Source: Paenarthrobacter nicotinovorans
Lineage (GTDB): Bacteria; Actinomycetota; Actinomycetes; Actinomycetales; Micrococcaceae
Length of the DNA stretch: 64,000 nt
Assembly: GCF_021919345.1 (NCBI RefSeq)
Contig: NZ_CP089293.1
Span: 2,046,001 to 2,110,000 of the forward strand
Direction: 5' to 3'
Made by a program: the position numbers and the translations under genes. Numbering within the stretch: the stretch's first letter is position 1; each line of letters begins with the position of its first letter. Positions 49,580 through 58,193 of this stretch are shown in pieces. The notes below the pieces were generated by a model that was given only the letters and a program-made list of their open reading frames with translations, was not told the origin of the DNA and searched no databases.

Positions 49580-50908
49580 GTGACTACCTCCCCAACTACG
49601 GCGCTGGACCCACAACGGGTTCAGCGCCGTAGTGTTTTCCTGCTCAGTGCGTCCCAGCTCCTCAGCGGAGTTGGCAATGGAGCGACGCTTTCCATTGGCT
49701 CCCTGCTGGCTGTTGATCTGTCCGGCTCCGAGGCATGGGCAGGTTCCATCACTACCGTGTTGACCCTGGCGGCCGCCATTGCCGCCCTTCCGCTGGCGCG
49801 GCTGGCCGAAGCACGTGGACGCCGGGTGGGTCTGGTCACCGGCTTGGTAGCTGCCATGATCGGGGCACTCCTGTTCATAGTCGCCGTGATGGCCAGGTCA
49901 TTCCCCGTCCTGATACTGGGGGCAGCCTTCCTGGGCCTGGGCACTGCGGCAAACCTCCAGGCGCGGTTTGCTGCCGTAGACCTCGCCGAGCCCGAACATC
50001 GCGGCAGGTCCCTGTCCACAGTGGTCTGGGCCATCACCATCGGAGCGGTTGCCGGGCCGAACCTCATCCAGCCAGGTGCCTTGGTGGGACAGGCTCTTGG
50101 GTTGCCGCCCATTGCAGGCCCCTTTGTCTTTTCCGCGGCAGGGCTCTTGCTGGCGGCGCTGCTTCTGTTCCTGGGGCTCCGGCCGGATCCCTTGTTGCTT
50201 GCCCGGCGGCTGGCATCAAGCGCCCACGATTCGGGCGGTACCGGGAGCATCCCCGTCAGGGGCACTGTCAGGTCCGGCCTACGGGCCGTTCGTTCCTCCC
50301 CGCAGGCCCTTCTGGCACTGGCCGCTGTTATCGCCGCCCACGGGGTCATGGTGGCGGTCATGTCCATGACGCCTCTTCACCTCCAGCAGCTGGTGGACGG
50401 ATCCCATGCCGGCCACCACGGGGGAACCACCGACAGTACGGATGCTCTGGTGATTATCGGGGTCACCATTTCGCTTCATATTGCCGGCATGTTCGCCTTG
50501 TCGCCGGTGTGGGGATGGCTGACGGACAAGGCCGGCCGGCCGCAGACCATTGCCATCGGGCACGGCCTGCTGCTGGTGGCCGTGTTCATCGCCGGCTTCG
50601 GGCAGCACGAACCCACGCTTGTCACTGCAGGATTGATCCTTCTGGGCCTGGGTTGGTCCGCAGCCACCATCGCTGGTTCGACGATGCTGGCTGAGAGCGT
50701 CAGCCAGGATGAGCGGGTCACCGTCCAAGGAGTCTCGGACACGTTGATGGGCGCTGCGGGGGCAATCGGGGGTGCCACCTCCGGCCTTCTCCTCGCGTGG
50801 ATTGGCTACCAGGGCCTCAACGTGGCGTCCAGCTTAGTGGCTGCAGCAGTCCTTGCCCTGACTCTGGCCATGGCTCTTCGGCGCCGCCCGGGCGTGAGCA
50901 GCCGCTGA
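49580..50908 (+). CDS. MFS transporter, unknown substrate
   Basis: The 442-residue protein has about 12 membrane segments with MFS signatures LPLARLAEARGRRVGLVTGL and a second-half loop GWLTDKAGRPQTIA. A His/Gly-rich loop (GSHAGHHGGTT) between helices 6 and 8 could bind a metal, but this is speculative. No neighbouring pathway genes point to a substrate. Confidence 0.85.
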   Translation: MTTSPTTALDPQRVQRRSVFLLSASQLLSGVGNGATLSIGSLLAVDLSGSEAWAGSITTVLTLAAAIAALPLARLAEARGRRVGLVTGLVAAMIGALLFIVAVMARSFPVLILGAAFLGLGTAANLQARFAAVDLAEPEHRGRSLSTVVWAITIGAVAGPNLIQPGALVGQALGLPPIAGPFVFSAAGLLLAALLLFLGLRPDPLLLARRLASSAHDSGGTGSIPVRGTVRSGLRAVRSSPQALLALAAVIAAHGVMVAVMSMTPLHLQQLVDGSHAGHHGGTTDSTDALVIIGVTISLHIAGMFALSPVWGWLTDKAGRPQTIAIGHGLLLVAVFIAGFGQHEPTLVTAGLILLGLGWSAATIAGSTMLAESVSQDERVTVQGVSDTLMGAAGAIGGATSGLLLAWIGYQGLNVASSLVAAAVLALTLAMALRRRPGVSSR

Positions 50909-50923
50909 AGGTCAGCCAAGCGG

Positions 50924-52267
50924 TCAGCGTGCGCCACGGACCATGCCCAAAAGCCGTTTGAAGATGCCTTCACCATCTTCCGCGATACCGTCGTGGTGGA
51001 AATCGGACGTTACCCATGCTTGGAGCCCGCGAACGGCCGCAGCGGTTTCAAGTGACAAATCGTGGTCCACGTAGATGTCATCCTTGTACACTGCCGCAGC
51101 CACGGGAACCGGGTTCGCGGCCAAGGCGGCGGTGTCGTACAGCGACTTCCAGTCTTTGCGAGCGGCAAGGATTTCCGCTACGTCGCGCAGGGGTGCGAGG
51201 GAGGGGTCCTGTTCGAAATACCAGGGATAAACCATTTCCCCGGTGAGCAGCGGCTGTTCGGCGCCCGGCTCGAACTCCGGATAATCCTCCAGGACCCGCC
51301 ACGCCGCCCAGTTGGTTGCCTCGCCCTGGCCATAGATTGATTCATGCAGCACAGCGTAAAGGGGGTTGGCAGCCCTGCTGACCAGGCTTCGTACTTGCTC
51401 GAGGAACACTTCTGAGAGTCGCTCCCCGTCCAAGGTGTCGATGAACGCATCCTCCAGCAGATAGTGGAGCGAATCCACGCGGGTGTTGCCTCCCAGGAAC
51501 GATCCGACCATTTGGAACCGTTCCGGGGTCAACCGCTCACCGCTTGCCAGGAACTCGGGAGTCTTTTCCAAGTGCCGGACGATCCGGGTGACCCGTTCAC
51601 GGTCTTCAGGGTACCAACCGAAGTATTCGGCGTTCCGTGCAGCAACGCGCTTGAAGGTCGCCTGGTAGACCCGGTCAGCGGGTCCTTCCAAGGGAGCCAG
51701 GCCTCCGGTGATCAGGACCTCGCGCAAACCCTCCGGCGCGAAGGACAGATAGGTCAAGGCACAGAACCCGCCGAAGGATTGGCCCATGACGGTCCAAGGA
51801 CCCGAGCCAAGAACGCCACGGATGAATTCTGCATCGGCAACAATCGAATCGGCCCGGAAGTGCGTCAGGTACTCAGCCTGGGCAGCAGCGTCGCCACGAA
51901 GCTCCAGCGTTTGCCGTTCAACGGGGGTGGAAAGACCGGTGCCGCGTTGGTCGAGCATGAGGATGCGGAAATCCCGCGCGGCTGCCTTCATCCAGCCGGC
52001 CAGGGAGGTGACCCGGTTCCCGCGTCCACCCGGACCTCCCTGCAGGAACAGCAGCCACGGCAGCTTGGACGCTTCTTCCGCGGTATGCGCCGTGGAGGAG
52101 TACTCCCGGGCAAAGACGGTGATCGTTTCACTGGTGGCTTCGTTGGCAGCGGGGGAATGCACCAGGGGGACGGTGAAGTAGTGTTCAACCGTGCGTACGC
52201 CACGGAATTCGTGGCGGTTCAGGACGGTGTGTTCCGGCATTGAGGAGTGCGTTTCAGCCACGGGCAA
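50924..52267 (-). CDS. Proline-iminopeptidase-like alpha/beta hydrolase (S33)
   Basis: The 447-residue enzyme shows the PIP family pattern: LFLQGGPGGRGNR (HGGPG-type oxyanion loop), LMLDQRGTGLST, the nucleophile elbow GQSFGGFCALTY, and a late catalytic His in TSDFHHDGI. It likely removes N-terminal proline or cuts related small peptides in the cytoplasm. TTG 52267 has GAGG six bases upstream; ATG 52240 and GTG 52261 are alternatives. It overlaps the end of the GNAT gene, so the two are coupled. Confidence 0.86.
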   Translation of the reverse strand: MPVAETHSSMPEHTVLNRHEFRGVRTVEHYFTVPLVHSPAANEATSETITVFAREYSSTAHTAEEASKLPWLLFLQGGPGGRGNRVTSLAGWMKAAARDFRILMLDQRGTGLSTPVERQTLELRGDAAAQAEYLTHFRADSIVADAEFIRGVLGSGPWTVMGQSFGGFCALTYLSFAPEGLREVLITGGLAPLEGPADRVYQATFKRVAARNAEYFGWYPEDRERVTRIVRHLEKTPEFLASGERLTPERFQMVGSFLGGNTRVDSLHYLLEDAFIDTLDGERLSEVFLEQVRSLVSRAANPLYAVLHESIYGQGEATNWAAWRVLEDYPEFEPGAEQPLLTGEMVYPWYFEQDPSLAPLRDVAEILAARKDWKSLYDTAALAANPVPVAAAVYKDDIYVDHDLSLETAAAVRGLQAWVTSDFHHDGIAEDGEGIFKRLLGMVRGAR

Positions 52268-52766
52268 ACGATTCCTCTAACTGTCCGGCCTTCGTGCCGA
52301 AAGCTTCCAGGGCCTCTCCGGTGAGGCGGAAAGTGGACCATTCCTCCATGGGGAACGCGCCGAGTTTTTTATAGAACTTGATGGATGGTTCGTTCCAGTT
52401 CAGGACGCTCCATTCCACACGGGCGTAACCACGTTCGACGGCGGTCGCTGCCAAGTACTGAAGAAGCGCCTTCCCATGGCCCTCACCACGGGCGTCGGGT
52501 TCGACGTAAAGGTCCTCCAGGTAGATGCCGTGGACGCCTTCCCAGGTGGAGTAGTTCAAGAACCACAGCGCGAACCCCTGCACGGTGCCGGCAGCGTTTT
52601 CCGCGATCGTGGCAAAGACCCGCGGGTTCTCGCCAAACAGCACCTCCGTGAGCCTTTCCGGGGTGTTCTTGACGGCGTCCGGCTCCTTTTCATAGATCGC
52701 CAGATCGTGGATCATGCGCAGGATCGCGGGGACATCGTCAACAGTGGCTTGGCGGATAACACTCAT
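52254..52766 (-). CDS. GNAT-family N-acetyltransferase
   Basis: The 170-residue protein has the diamine/spermidine acetyltransferase-like start IRQATVDDVPAILRMIHDLAIYEKEP and the acetyl-CoA site LYVEPDARGEGHGKALLQYLA, then YARVEWSVLNWNEPSIKFYKKLGA. That pattern matches the SAT-like group that modifies small amines or thialysine. The start at 52766 is leaderless. An open frame extending to 53237 overlaps the upstream CoA transferase and is rejected. Confidence 0.88.
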   Translation of the reverse strand: MSVIRQATVDDVPAILRMIHDLAIYEKEPDAVKNTPERLTEVLFGENPRVFATIAENAAGTVQGFALWFLNYSTWEGVHGIYLEDLYVEPDARGEGHGKALLQYLAATAVERGYARVEWSVLNWNEPSIKFYKKLGAFPMEEWSTFRLTGEALEAFGTKAGQLEESFARG

Positions 52767-52773
52767 GCATTCG

Positions 52774-52779
52774 AGCTTA
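52774..52779 (-). promoter_or_regulatory. -10 box for leaderless GNAT gene
   Basis: TAAGCT on the minus strand ends seven bases before the ATG at 52766; no Shine-Dalgarno sequence. Confidence 0.55.
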
Positions 52780-52795
52780 CTAAAGGAAGCCCGCC

Positions 52796-54202
52796 TTACT
52801 GGCTCCACGCCACAGGGGATGTTCCATACCGCACAGGCGGCCGGCGATACTGCAGTTGCACGCCGTCCACCAACAGCGGCGGCCCCACGAACCGCAGCTG
52901 GCCATACGCACTCGGGGTCTCCCGATACGCAGGTTGGGGCAGACGGGCGGCCTTTACGTCGGCTTGACGGTCCGGCAACCTGAACAGTTCCTCGGCGGTG
53001 CGTGCCAGCGACAAAGCCGCCATTCCTCCTGCCCCTGTCGTCAACCTCTCTGCCAACAGGGCCAGTACGGCAGCCGCCACTCCGTAGCCTGTTGCGTGGT
53101 CCAGGGCCTGCACCGGCAGCGCACCTGGCTTCCACCCGTCGTCGTCCAGGTGCCCGTATTCTTCGGCGATGCCGCAGGCCGCCTGTACCAGGCTGTCGAA
53201 ACCGCGCCGTTGTCTCCACGGCCCCGCGCTTCCCCAAGCCGACAGGGTCGCCACCACAAGGTCCGGCTTCCCGGCCAACAGGGTTTCTGCTCCCAGGCCA
53301 AATCTGTCCAGGCCGCCGTTGCGGTAACCCGTCACGACGACGTCCGCGGTGGAGATCAGGTCTTTGACGGTCTCCAGTCCGGCAGCGTTCCCCAGGTCGG
53401 CCACGGCAGATCGCTTATCGAAACCGCCATCCACGAAAGCCTCCTCCAATTCCGGGAGGCCCGGAGGATCGATCCGCAGGACATCGGCTCCGAGCGCTCC
53501 GAGGAGCCGGGTCGCCGTCGGGCCTGCAATGACGCGGGTCAGGTCCAGAACCCGCAGGCCGGTGAGTGGCCGTTCAGGGTTGTTGGATGGCTTCCACGCG
53601 GCTGAGGCAGAAGAAACTGGTGAGGTGGTTGACGACATCTGCAGGGCGGTTGATGGGAGAAACCGGATCCACGGTTCATCAGAGAGCGCGCGGTGCATGG
53701 CGGAGGAGACCCATTCGCCACGGCGTCGGACCGCCGTAGCCACGCCCCGGTTGGCGTTGATGGCATCCTCTGCGTCCAGGGAGGTCATGGTCAGGAGTGC
53801 GTCGTCCACGTCCTGGGCGCTGTTCGCGCCCAACGCTTCCATCAGCCGCGCTGCGTGGTGAGGGTAGTTCGCGTGAAGGCGGATCCAGCCGTCGGAGGTC
53901 CGCCGGAAGCCCGACGCCGGTGCGAAGCCCTGGGGTTTGGCGTCCGCGATCCGCAGGTGCGTCAGCGAATCGAACGAAGCAGCCACCGGCCCAGATGACG
54001 CTGAGTACCTGCCCGCAAAGCTTGTCAGGGCTTCCAGGGCAGTGGCTGCTGCCAACACTGAACCCAATGCAAGGCCCTCGACATCCAGCGCACCTTCCCA
54101 CCAGCTTCTCAAACCCGGCGGGATCATCGGGGTCACGGGGGTTACCGAGCGCAAGGCCTCCAGGCTGCGCAGGCTGCTGGTCAGGTCGGGGACGGGTTCC
54201 AT
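52796..54202 (-). CDS. CaiB/BaiF-type (family III) CoA transferase
   Basis: The 468-residue protein has the family III core in its C-terminal half: LTGLRVLDLTRVIAGPTATRLLGALGADVLRIDPPG in segments, then DLISTADVVVTGYRNGGLDRFGL and LVVATLSAWGSAGPW. The N-terminal part (residues about 20-200) looks like a second, degenerate copy of the fold. It transfers CoA between organic acids; substrate unknown. The active-site Asp expected after the core is uncertain, so activity should not be assumed. Confidence 0.82.
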   Translation of the reverse strand: MEPVPDLTSSLRSLEALRSVTPVTPMIPPGLRSWWEGALDVEGLALGSVLAAATALEALTSFAGRYSASSGPVAASFDSLTHLRIADAKPQGFAPASGFRRTSDGWIRLHANYPHHAARLMEALGANSAQDVDDALLTMTSLDAEDAINANRGVATAVRRRGEWVSSAMHRALSDEPWIRFLPSTALQMSSTTSPVSSASAAWKPSNNPERPLTGLRVLDLTRVIAGPTATRLLGALGADVLRIDPPGLPELEEAFVDGGFDKRSAVADLGNAAGLETVKDLISTADVVVTGYRNGGLDRFGLGAETLLAGKPDLVVATLSAWGSAGPWRQRRGFDSLVQAACGIAEEYGHLDDDGWKPGALPVQALDHATGYGVAAAVLALLAERLTTGAGGMAALSLARTAEELFRLPDRQADVKAARLPQPAYRETPSAYGQLRFVGPPLLVDGVQLQYRRPPVRYGTSPVAWSQ

Positions 54203-54214
54203 GGCTTCTTCGGG

Positions 54215-56749
54215 CTAGAGCCTGTTGACGTCGGTCACGCGGACTACGGCTGTGCCACTCTCATCGGACGCCGCCAGATCCACTTCGGCCGAGATACCCC
54301 AGTCATGGTTTCCCGCGGGGTCGTCGAAAATCTGTCGGACCTTCCACAGGCCCGGCTCCTCCGTGATAATGAGCAAACCGGGTCCACGCGCGTCCGGGCC
54401 GGTCCCGATGTCATCGTGTTCGTCGAAGTAGTCGTCCAGAATTTCTTCCCACCGGCCGGCGTCCCAGCCGGCGTCGGCGTCGAGTTCTCCCAAGGCGCTG
54501 GAATCCTCGTCTGCGAAAAGTTCAACCCTGCGGAACATCTCATTCCGGACCATCACCCGGAAGGCCCGGATGTTCGAGGTCAACAGTGGCGGCGGGGGAG
54601 GAGGTGCATCGTGCGGTGTCGGAGCCAGCCCGGAGGTCAGTTCCTCCCATTCGTCCAGCAGGCTCGAGTCAACCTGACGCACGAGTTCTCCGAGCCAGGC
54701 AATCAGGTCTTCAAGATCCTCGCGCAGCAAGTCCTGGGGAACGGTCTGCCGAAGTGCCCGGAAACCGTCCGCAAGGTATCGCAGGACGATGCCCTCCGAG
54801 CGTGCCAGGCCGTAGAACTGCACGAACTCGCCAAAGTTCATGGCGCGCTCATACATGTCCCGGATGATCGATTTTGGTGCGAGTTCGAAGTCGCCAACCC
54901 ACGGCGCAGCTTTTCGATAGACCTCGAACGCCTCACCAAGAATCCCGGCCAACGGCATGGGATAGGTCACTTCGTCCAGCATGGCCATGCGCTGCTCATA
55001 TTCGATGCCGTCCGCCTTCATGGCGGCAACAGCTTCCCCGCGGGCCTTCTTCTGCTGTGCGGAAAGAATCTGGCGCGGCTTCTCCAAGGTCGACTCAATG
55101 ACTGAAACGACGTCCAGTGCGTAGGAAGGCGACTCCGGATCAAGCAGTTCCAAGGCTGCTAGAGCGAAGGGGGACAGCGGCTGGTTGAGGGCGAAGTTGG
55201 CTTGGAGGTGAACCGTCAGCCGAACCGACCGTCCTTCAGCTTCCTGCTCGTCCTCGGGGATTCGTTCAACAACCCCGGCAGCCAACAGCTCCCGGTAGAT
55301 CCCCAGTGCTTTCTTCATCAGCCGAAGTTGTGCAGGGCGGCTCTCGTGGTTCTCGCTGAGCAACCGCCGGGTGGCTTGGAAGGGGTCGCCCGGACGCTCC
55401 ATCAGGTTGAGCAGCATCGCGTGCGTAACGGTGAAACTGGACGTCAGCGGCTCAGGAATGGACTCGACGAGCTTCTTGAACGTGGGTTCGCCCCAGGACA
55501 CGAATCCTTCCGGGGGCTTCTTCTTGACGACTTGCCGCAGCTTCTTCTGGTCATCACCGAACTTGGCAGTGGCCTTGGCCATGGCCTTGGTGTTCTCCAC
55601 CACGTGATCCGGCGCCTGCACCACAACGGTGCCTGCGGTGTCGTAACCGGCGCGGCCGGCACGACCGGCAATCTGGTGGAACTCCCTCGAGTTAAGAGAC
55701 CTGGTGCGTACGCCGTCGTACTTGCTCAAGGCCGTCAAGAGCACCGTCCTGATCGGAACGTTGATGCCCACGCCCAGGGTGTCCGTGCCACAAATGACCT
55801 TAAGCAGCCCGGCCTGGGCAAGCTGTTCCACCAAACGGCGGTATTTGGGCAGCATGCCCGCGTGGTGGACTCCGATGCCGTGGCGCACCAGCCGGTTGAG
55901 TGTCTTTCCAAAGCCTGCCGCGAACCGGAAGCCTGCGATCAGTTCGGCGATACGATCCTTCTCGGCCCTGCTGCACATGTTGATGCTCATGAGGTTCTGG
56001 GCACGTTCGATGGCTTCGGCCTGGCTGAAGTGCACCACGTACACGGGAACCTGCTTGGTGGAGAGCAGCTCTTCCAGGCTCTCGTGGACCGGGGTCAGCT
56101 GGTAGTAGTAGTGCAGCGGAATAGGCCGCTCCGCGGAACTTACCGTTGTCGTAGTCCGGCCGGTCAGTTCCGTGAGGCCTGTTTCGAAGCGGGAGACGTC
56201 TCCAAGGGTGGCAGACATGAGGAGGAACTGGGCCTGGGGGAGTTCCAGGAGCGGCACTTGCCACGCCCAGCCGCGCTGCGGATCGGAGTAGAAATGGAAT
56301 TCGTCCATGACCACCGAGCCGAGTTCGGCCGCTGACCCTTCGCGGAGGGCTATGTTGGCCAGGATTTCCGCTGTGCAGCAGATGATGGGTGCATCCTGGT
56401 TGACCCCGGAATCGCCGGTGATCATTCCCACGTTTTCCGCACCGAAGATGTCGCACAAGGCAAAGAACTTCTCCGATACCAGTGCCTTGATGGGCGCCGT
56501 GTAGTAGCTGCGCTGGCCACGGGCCATGGCTTCGAAGTGGGCGGCGATGGCCACCAGGGACTTACCGGAACCTGTGGGCGTAGCAAGAATCACGTTGGCG
56601 CCGGAGGCGAGTTCCATGATCGCTTCATCCTGGGCCGGGTACAACTGCAGGCCACGGCTTTCAGTCCACTCGACAAACCGCGTGTAAATGTCATCCGGGT
56701 CCAGGGGACCTGTGGCGGTGGAACCAGGAAGCTGCTCAAGAAGTTTCAT
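54215..56749 (-). CDS. Ski2-like DEAD/DEAH helicase with DUF3516
   Basis: The 844-residue protein has superfamily 2 helicase motifs: LATPTGSGKSLVA (Walker A, residue about 58), DEFHFYSD (DExH), MSATLGD, and GTDTLGVGINVPIRTVL plus QIAGRAGRAGYD in the second RecA domain. The C-terminal half is the DUF3516 domain typical of a mainly actinobacterial helicase group (PMPLAGILGEAFEVYRKAAP and LARSEGIVLRYLADGFRALRQTVP in parts). Members are likely RNA helicases but have no settled role. A TAAGCT box lies eight bases before the ATG. Confidence 0.88.
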   Translation of the reverse strand: MKLLEQLPGSTATGPLDPDDIYTRFVEWTESRGLQLYPAQDEAIMELASGANVILATPTGSGKSLVAIAAHFEAMARGQRSYYTAPIKALVSEKFFALCDIFGAENVGMITGDSGVNQDAPIICCTAEILANIALREGSAAELGSVVMDEFHFYSDPQRGWAWQVPLLELPQAQFLLMSATLGDVSRFETGLTELTGRTTTTVSSAERPIPLHYYYQLTPVHESLEELLSTKQVPVYVVHFSQAEAIERAQNLMSINMCSRAEKDRIAELIAGFRFAAGFGKTLNRLVRHGIGVHHAGMLPKYRRLVEQLAQAGLLKVICGTDTLGVGINVPIRTVLLTALSKYDGVRTRSLNSREFHQIAGRAGRAGYDTAGTVVVQAPDHVVENTKAMAKATAKFGDDQKKLRQVVKKKPPEGFVSWGEPTFKKLVESIPEPLTSSFTVTHAMLLNLMERPGDPFQATRRLLSENHESRPAQLRLMKKALGIYRELLAAGVVERIPEDEQEAEGRSVRLTVHLQANFALNQPLSPFALAALELLDPESPSYALDVVSVIESTLEKPRQILSAQQKKARGEAVAAMKADGIEYEQRMAMLDEVTYPMPLAGILGEAFEVYRKAAPWVGDFELAPKSIIRDMYERAMNFGEFVQFYGLARSEGIVLRYLADGFRALRQTVPQDLLREDLEDLIAWLGELVRQVDSSLLDEWEELTSGLAPTPHDAPPPPPPLLTSNIRAFRVMVRNEMFRRVELFADEDSSALGELDADAGWDAGRWEEILDDYFDEHDDIGTGPDARGPGLLIITEEPGLWKVRQIFDDPAGNHDWGISAEVDLAASDESGTAVVRVTDVNRL

Positions 56750-56819
56750 TGGTTTCCAGCTTAGTGCCCGGACAGTTTAGGCTCAGCCCAGCAGTGTTGC
56801 CCGGCTCCAGGAGGCTTTT

Positions 56820-57599
56820 ATGAAGTGGAATCCATCCAAGTACGCCGAGTTCGGCAATCATCGGGACCGTCCGTTTCATGACCTGGTGGCGAGAATCCAA
56901 GCTGCTAAGCCCAGCCATGTGGTGGATCTGGGCTGCGGCCCTGGCAACATGACTGCCACTTTGGCGGACCGCTGGCCCGCGGCACACGTTGTTGGGATTG
57001 ACTCGTCGCAGGAAATGCTGGCCAAAGCCGCGTCATTGACGGGTCATTACAGTGGGCTGGCCTTCAAACAGGGCGATATTGCTGAGTGGATGCCGGACAA
57101 CGATGTCGACGTCGTGGTGACGAACGCTGCCCTCCAGTGGGTCCCCGGGCACCAGGAGATGCTCGCCGCCTGGCTCGGAGCGCTAAGGCCAGGCGCTTGG
57201 TTTGCCCTGCAGGTCCCGGGCAACTTTTCGTCGCCCTCCCACGCATTGATGCGTGAACTCGCCGGTTCGCCGCGATGGCGGACGCGACTGGATGGGGTCC
57301 TGCGGCACGATGACGCGGTGGGCAGTCCCGCGGACTACTTGGGCATAATGCTCGACGCCGGATGCTCGGCTGACGCATGGGAGACCACCTACCAGCAGGT
57401 ACTTACGGGGGAGGATCCGGTGCTGGAATGGGTACGGGGCACAGGACTGCGACCCGTCCTTTCCGCCCTGACCGCGCCCGAAGCCGACGCCTTCGAAAAG
57501 GAATACGCAGCCATGCTGCGCCAGGCCTACCCGTCGACGGCCCACGGTACGGTGTTTCCGTTCCGCCGTATTTTTGCGGTGGCGAGGAAGCACGCGTGA
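56820..57599 (+). CDS. tam: Trans-aconitate 2-methyltransferase
   Basis: The 259-residue SAM-dependent methyltransferase has the SAM site VVDLGCGPGNMTATLADRWP, the acidic strand end VVGIDSSQEMLAKA, the post-I motif and TNAALQWVPGHQEMLAAW, and a C-terminal region with RLDGVLRHDDAVGSPADYLG and a WVRGTGLRPVL segment typical of Tam. Tam methylates trans-aconitate, a by-product that inhibits aconitase. AGGAGG precedes the ATG. Confidence 0.88.
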   Translation: MKWNPSKYAEFGNHRDRPFHDLVARIQAAKPSHVVDLGCGPGNMTATLADRWPAAHVVGIDSSQEMLAKAASLTGHYSGLAFKQGDIAEWMPDNDVDVVVTNAALQWVPGHQEMLAAWLGALRPGAWFALQVPGNFSSPSHALMRELAGSPRWRTRLDGVLRHDDAVGSPADYLGIMLDAGCSADAWETTYQQVLTGEDPVLEWVRGTGLRPVLSALTAPEADAFEKEYAAMLRQAYPSTAHGTVFPFRRIFAVARKHA

Positions 57600-57682
57600 G
57601 CCGACATACATTTATGACCGGCCAGAGGAACACGCACCCTCATGTCTTGTCCCATGGTGGTGCCGCTGGTCTAATTCTCGGC

Positions 57683-57751
57683 ATGGACCAAGGACGCAAT
57701 CCGGATCTGCCGCCGACGGTGGCGCACGTGCCTGCCAGGAGCTCATCATGA
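57683..57751 (+). CDS. Possible 22-residue leader ORF coupled to the small GntR gene
   Basis: ATG 57683 opens a 22-codon frame (MDQGRNPDLPP...) whose TGA overlaps the GntR ATG as ATGA. The GntR ribosome site AGGAG lies inside it. A weak TCTAAT box is seven bases before the ATG. It may be a chance frame. Confidence 0.3.
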   Translation: MDQGRNPDLPPTVAHVPARSSS

Positions 57752-58128
57752 CGCCCGCAGGGGATTTCCCCGGGAGCTGGCGACCCAACGCCGGCAGTGC
57801 TGTGGCGCTCTTTGAACAGTTGAGGCTCCGCATCATCGAACTCGCAGATTCAGGCGTTCTCGCCGTGGGGTCGAAACTGCCGCCCGTCCGGAACCTGGCA
57901 GGTGTACTGGACGTGGCACCCCATACAGTCGCCCGGGCATATAAGGAGCTGGAAGCAGCCGGCGTTGTCGCTACCCGTGGACGCAACGGGACAGTAGTGT
58001 GTGCCCGCGATGACCGTTGGGGGGCACTGGCCGAAGTTGCCGCCCAGTACGCAGCTGCTGCCAAGGCCCAAGGCGCTTCCTTCGCCGAGGCAGTGCAGCT
58101 TTTCGCTGCCGCTTACGACGCCGATTGA
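57748..58128 (+). CDS. Short GntR regulator of the YtrA type
   Basis: The 126-residue protein is a GntR winged helix (LRLRIIELADSGVLAVGSKLPPVRNLAGVLDVAPHTVARAYKELEAAGVV in parts) with only a short helical C-terminal tail, the YtrA layout. YtrA regulators usually control adjacent ABC transporters, but none is next to it here; it lies between tam and uvrA. Its AGGAG ribosome site is well placed before ATG 57748. Confidence 0.82.
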   Translation: MTPAGDFPGSWRPNAGSAVALFEQLRLRIIELADSGVLAVGSKLPPVRNLAGVLDVAPHTVARAYKELEAAGVVATRGRNGTVVCARDDRWGALAEVAAQYAAAAKAQGASFAEAVQLFAAAYDAD

Positions 58129-58164
58129 TACCGATCGGTAGCATGTGAGGCACGACATGGAAAT

Positions 58165-58180
58165 TCGAAGAAGTTTTCGA
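58165..58180. promoter_or_regulatory. LexA (SOS) box candidate upstream of uvrA
   Basis: TCGAAGAAGTTTTCGA is a near match to the actinobacterial LexA consensus TCGAAC-N4-GTTCGA: both TCGAA and TTCGA arms are intact and only the inner bases differ. It ends one base before the -10 box of uvrA, so a bound repressor would block the promoter. Confidence 0.75.
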
Positions 58181-58181
58181 T

Positions 58182-58187
58182 TAGCAT
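58182..58187 (+). promoter_or_regulatory. -10 box for leaderless uvrA
   Basis: TAGCAT lies six bases before GTG 58194, with no Shine-Dalgarno sequence. Confidence 0.6.
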
Positions 58188-58193
58188 TGGTGG

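Noticed and set aside
52766..53237. N-terminal extension of the GNAT frame to 53237
   Set aside because: The extra residues are Arg/Gly-rich shadow sequence inside the CoA transferase; the GNAT fold begins at 52766.
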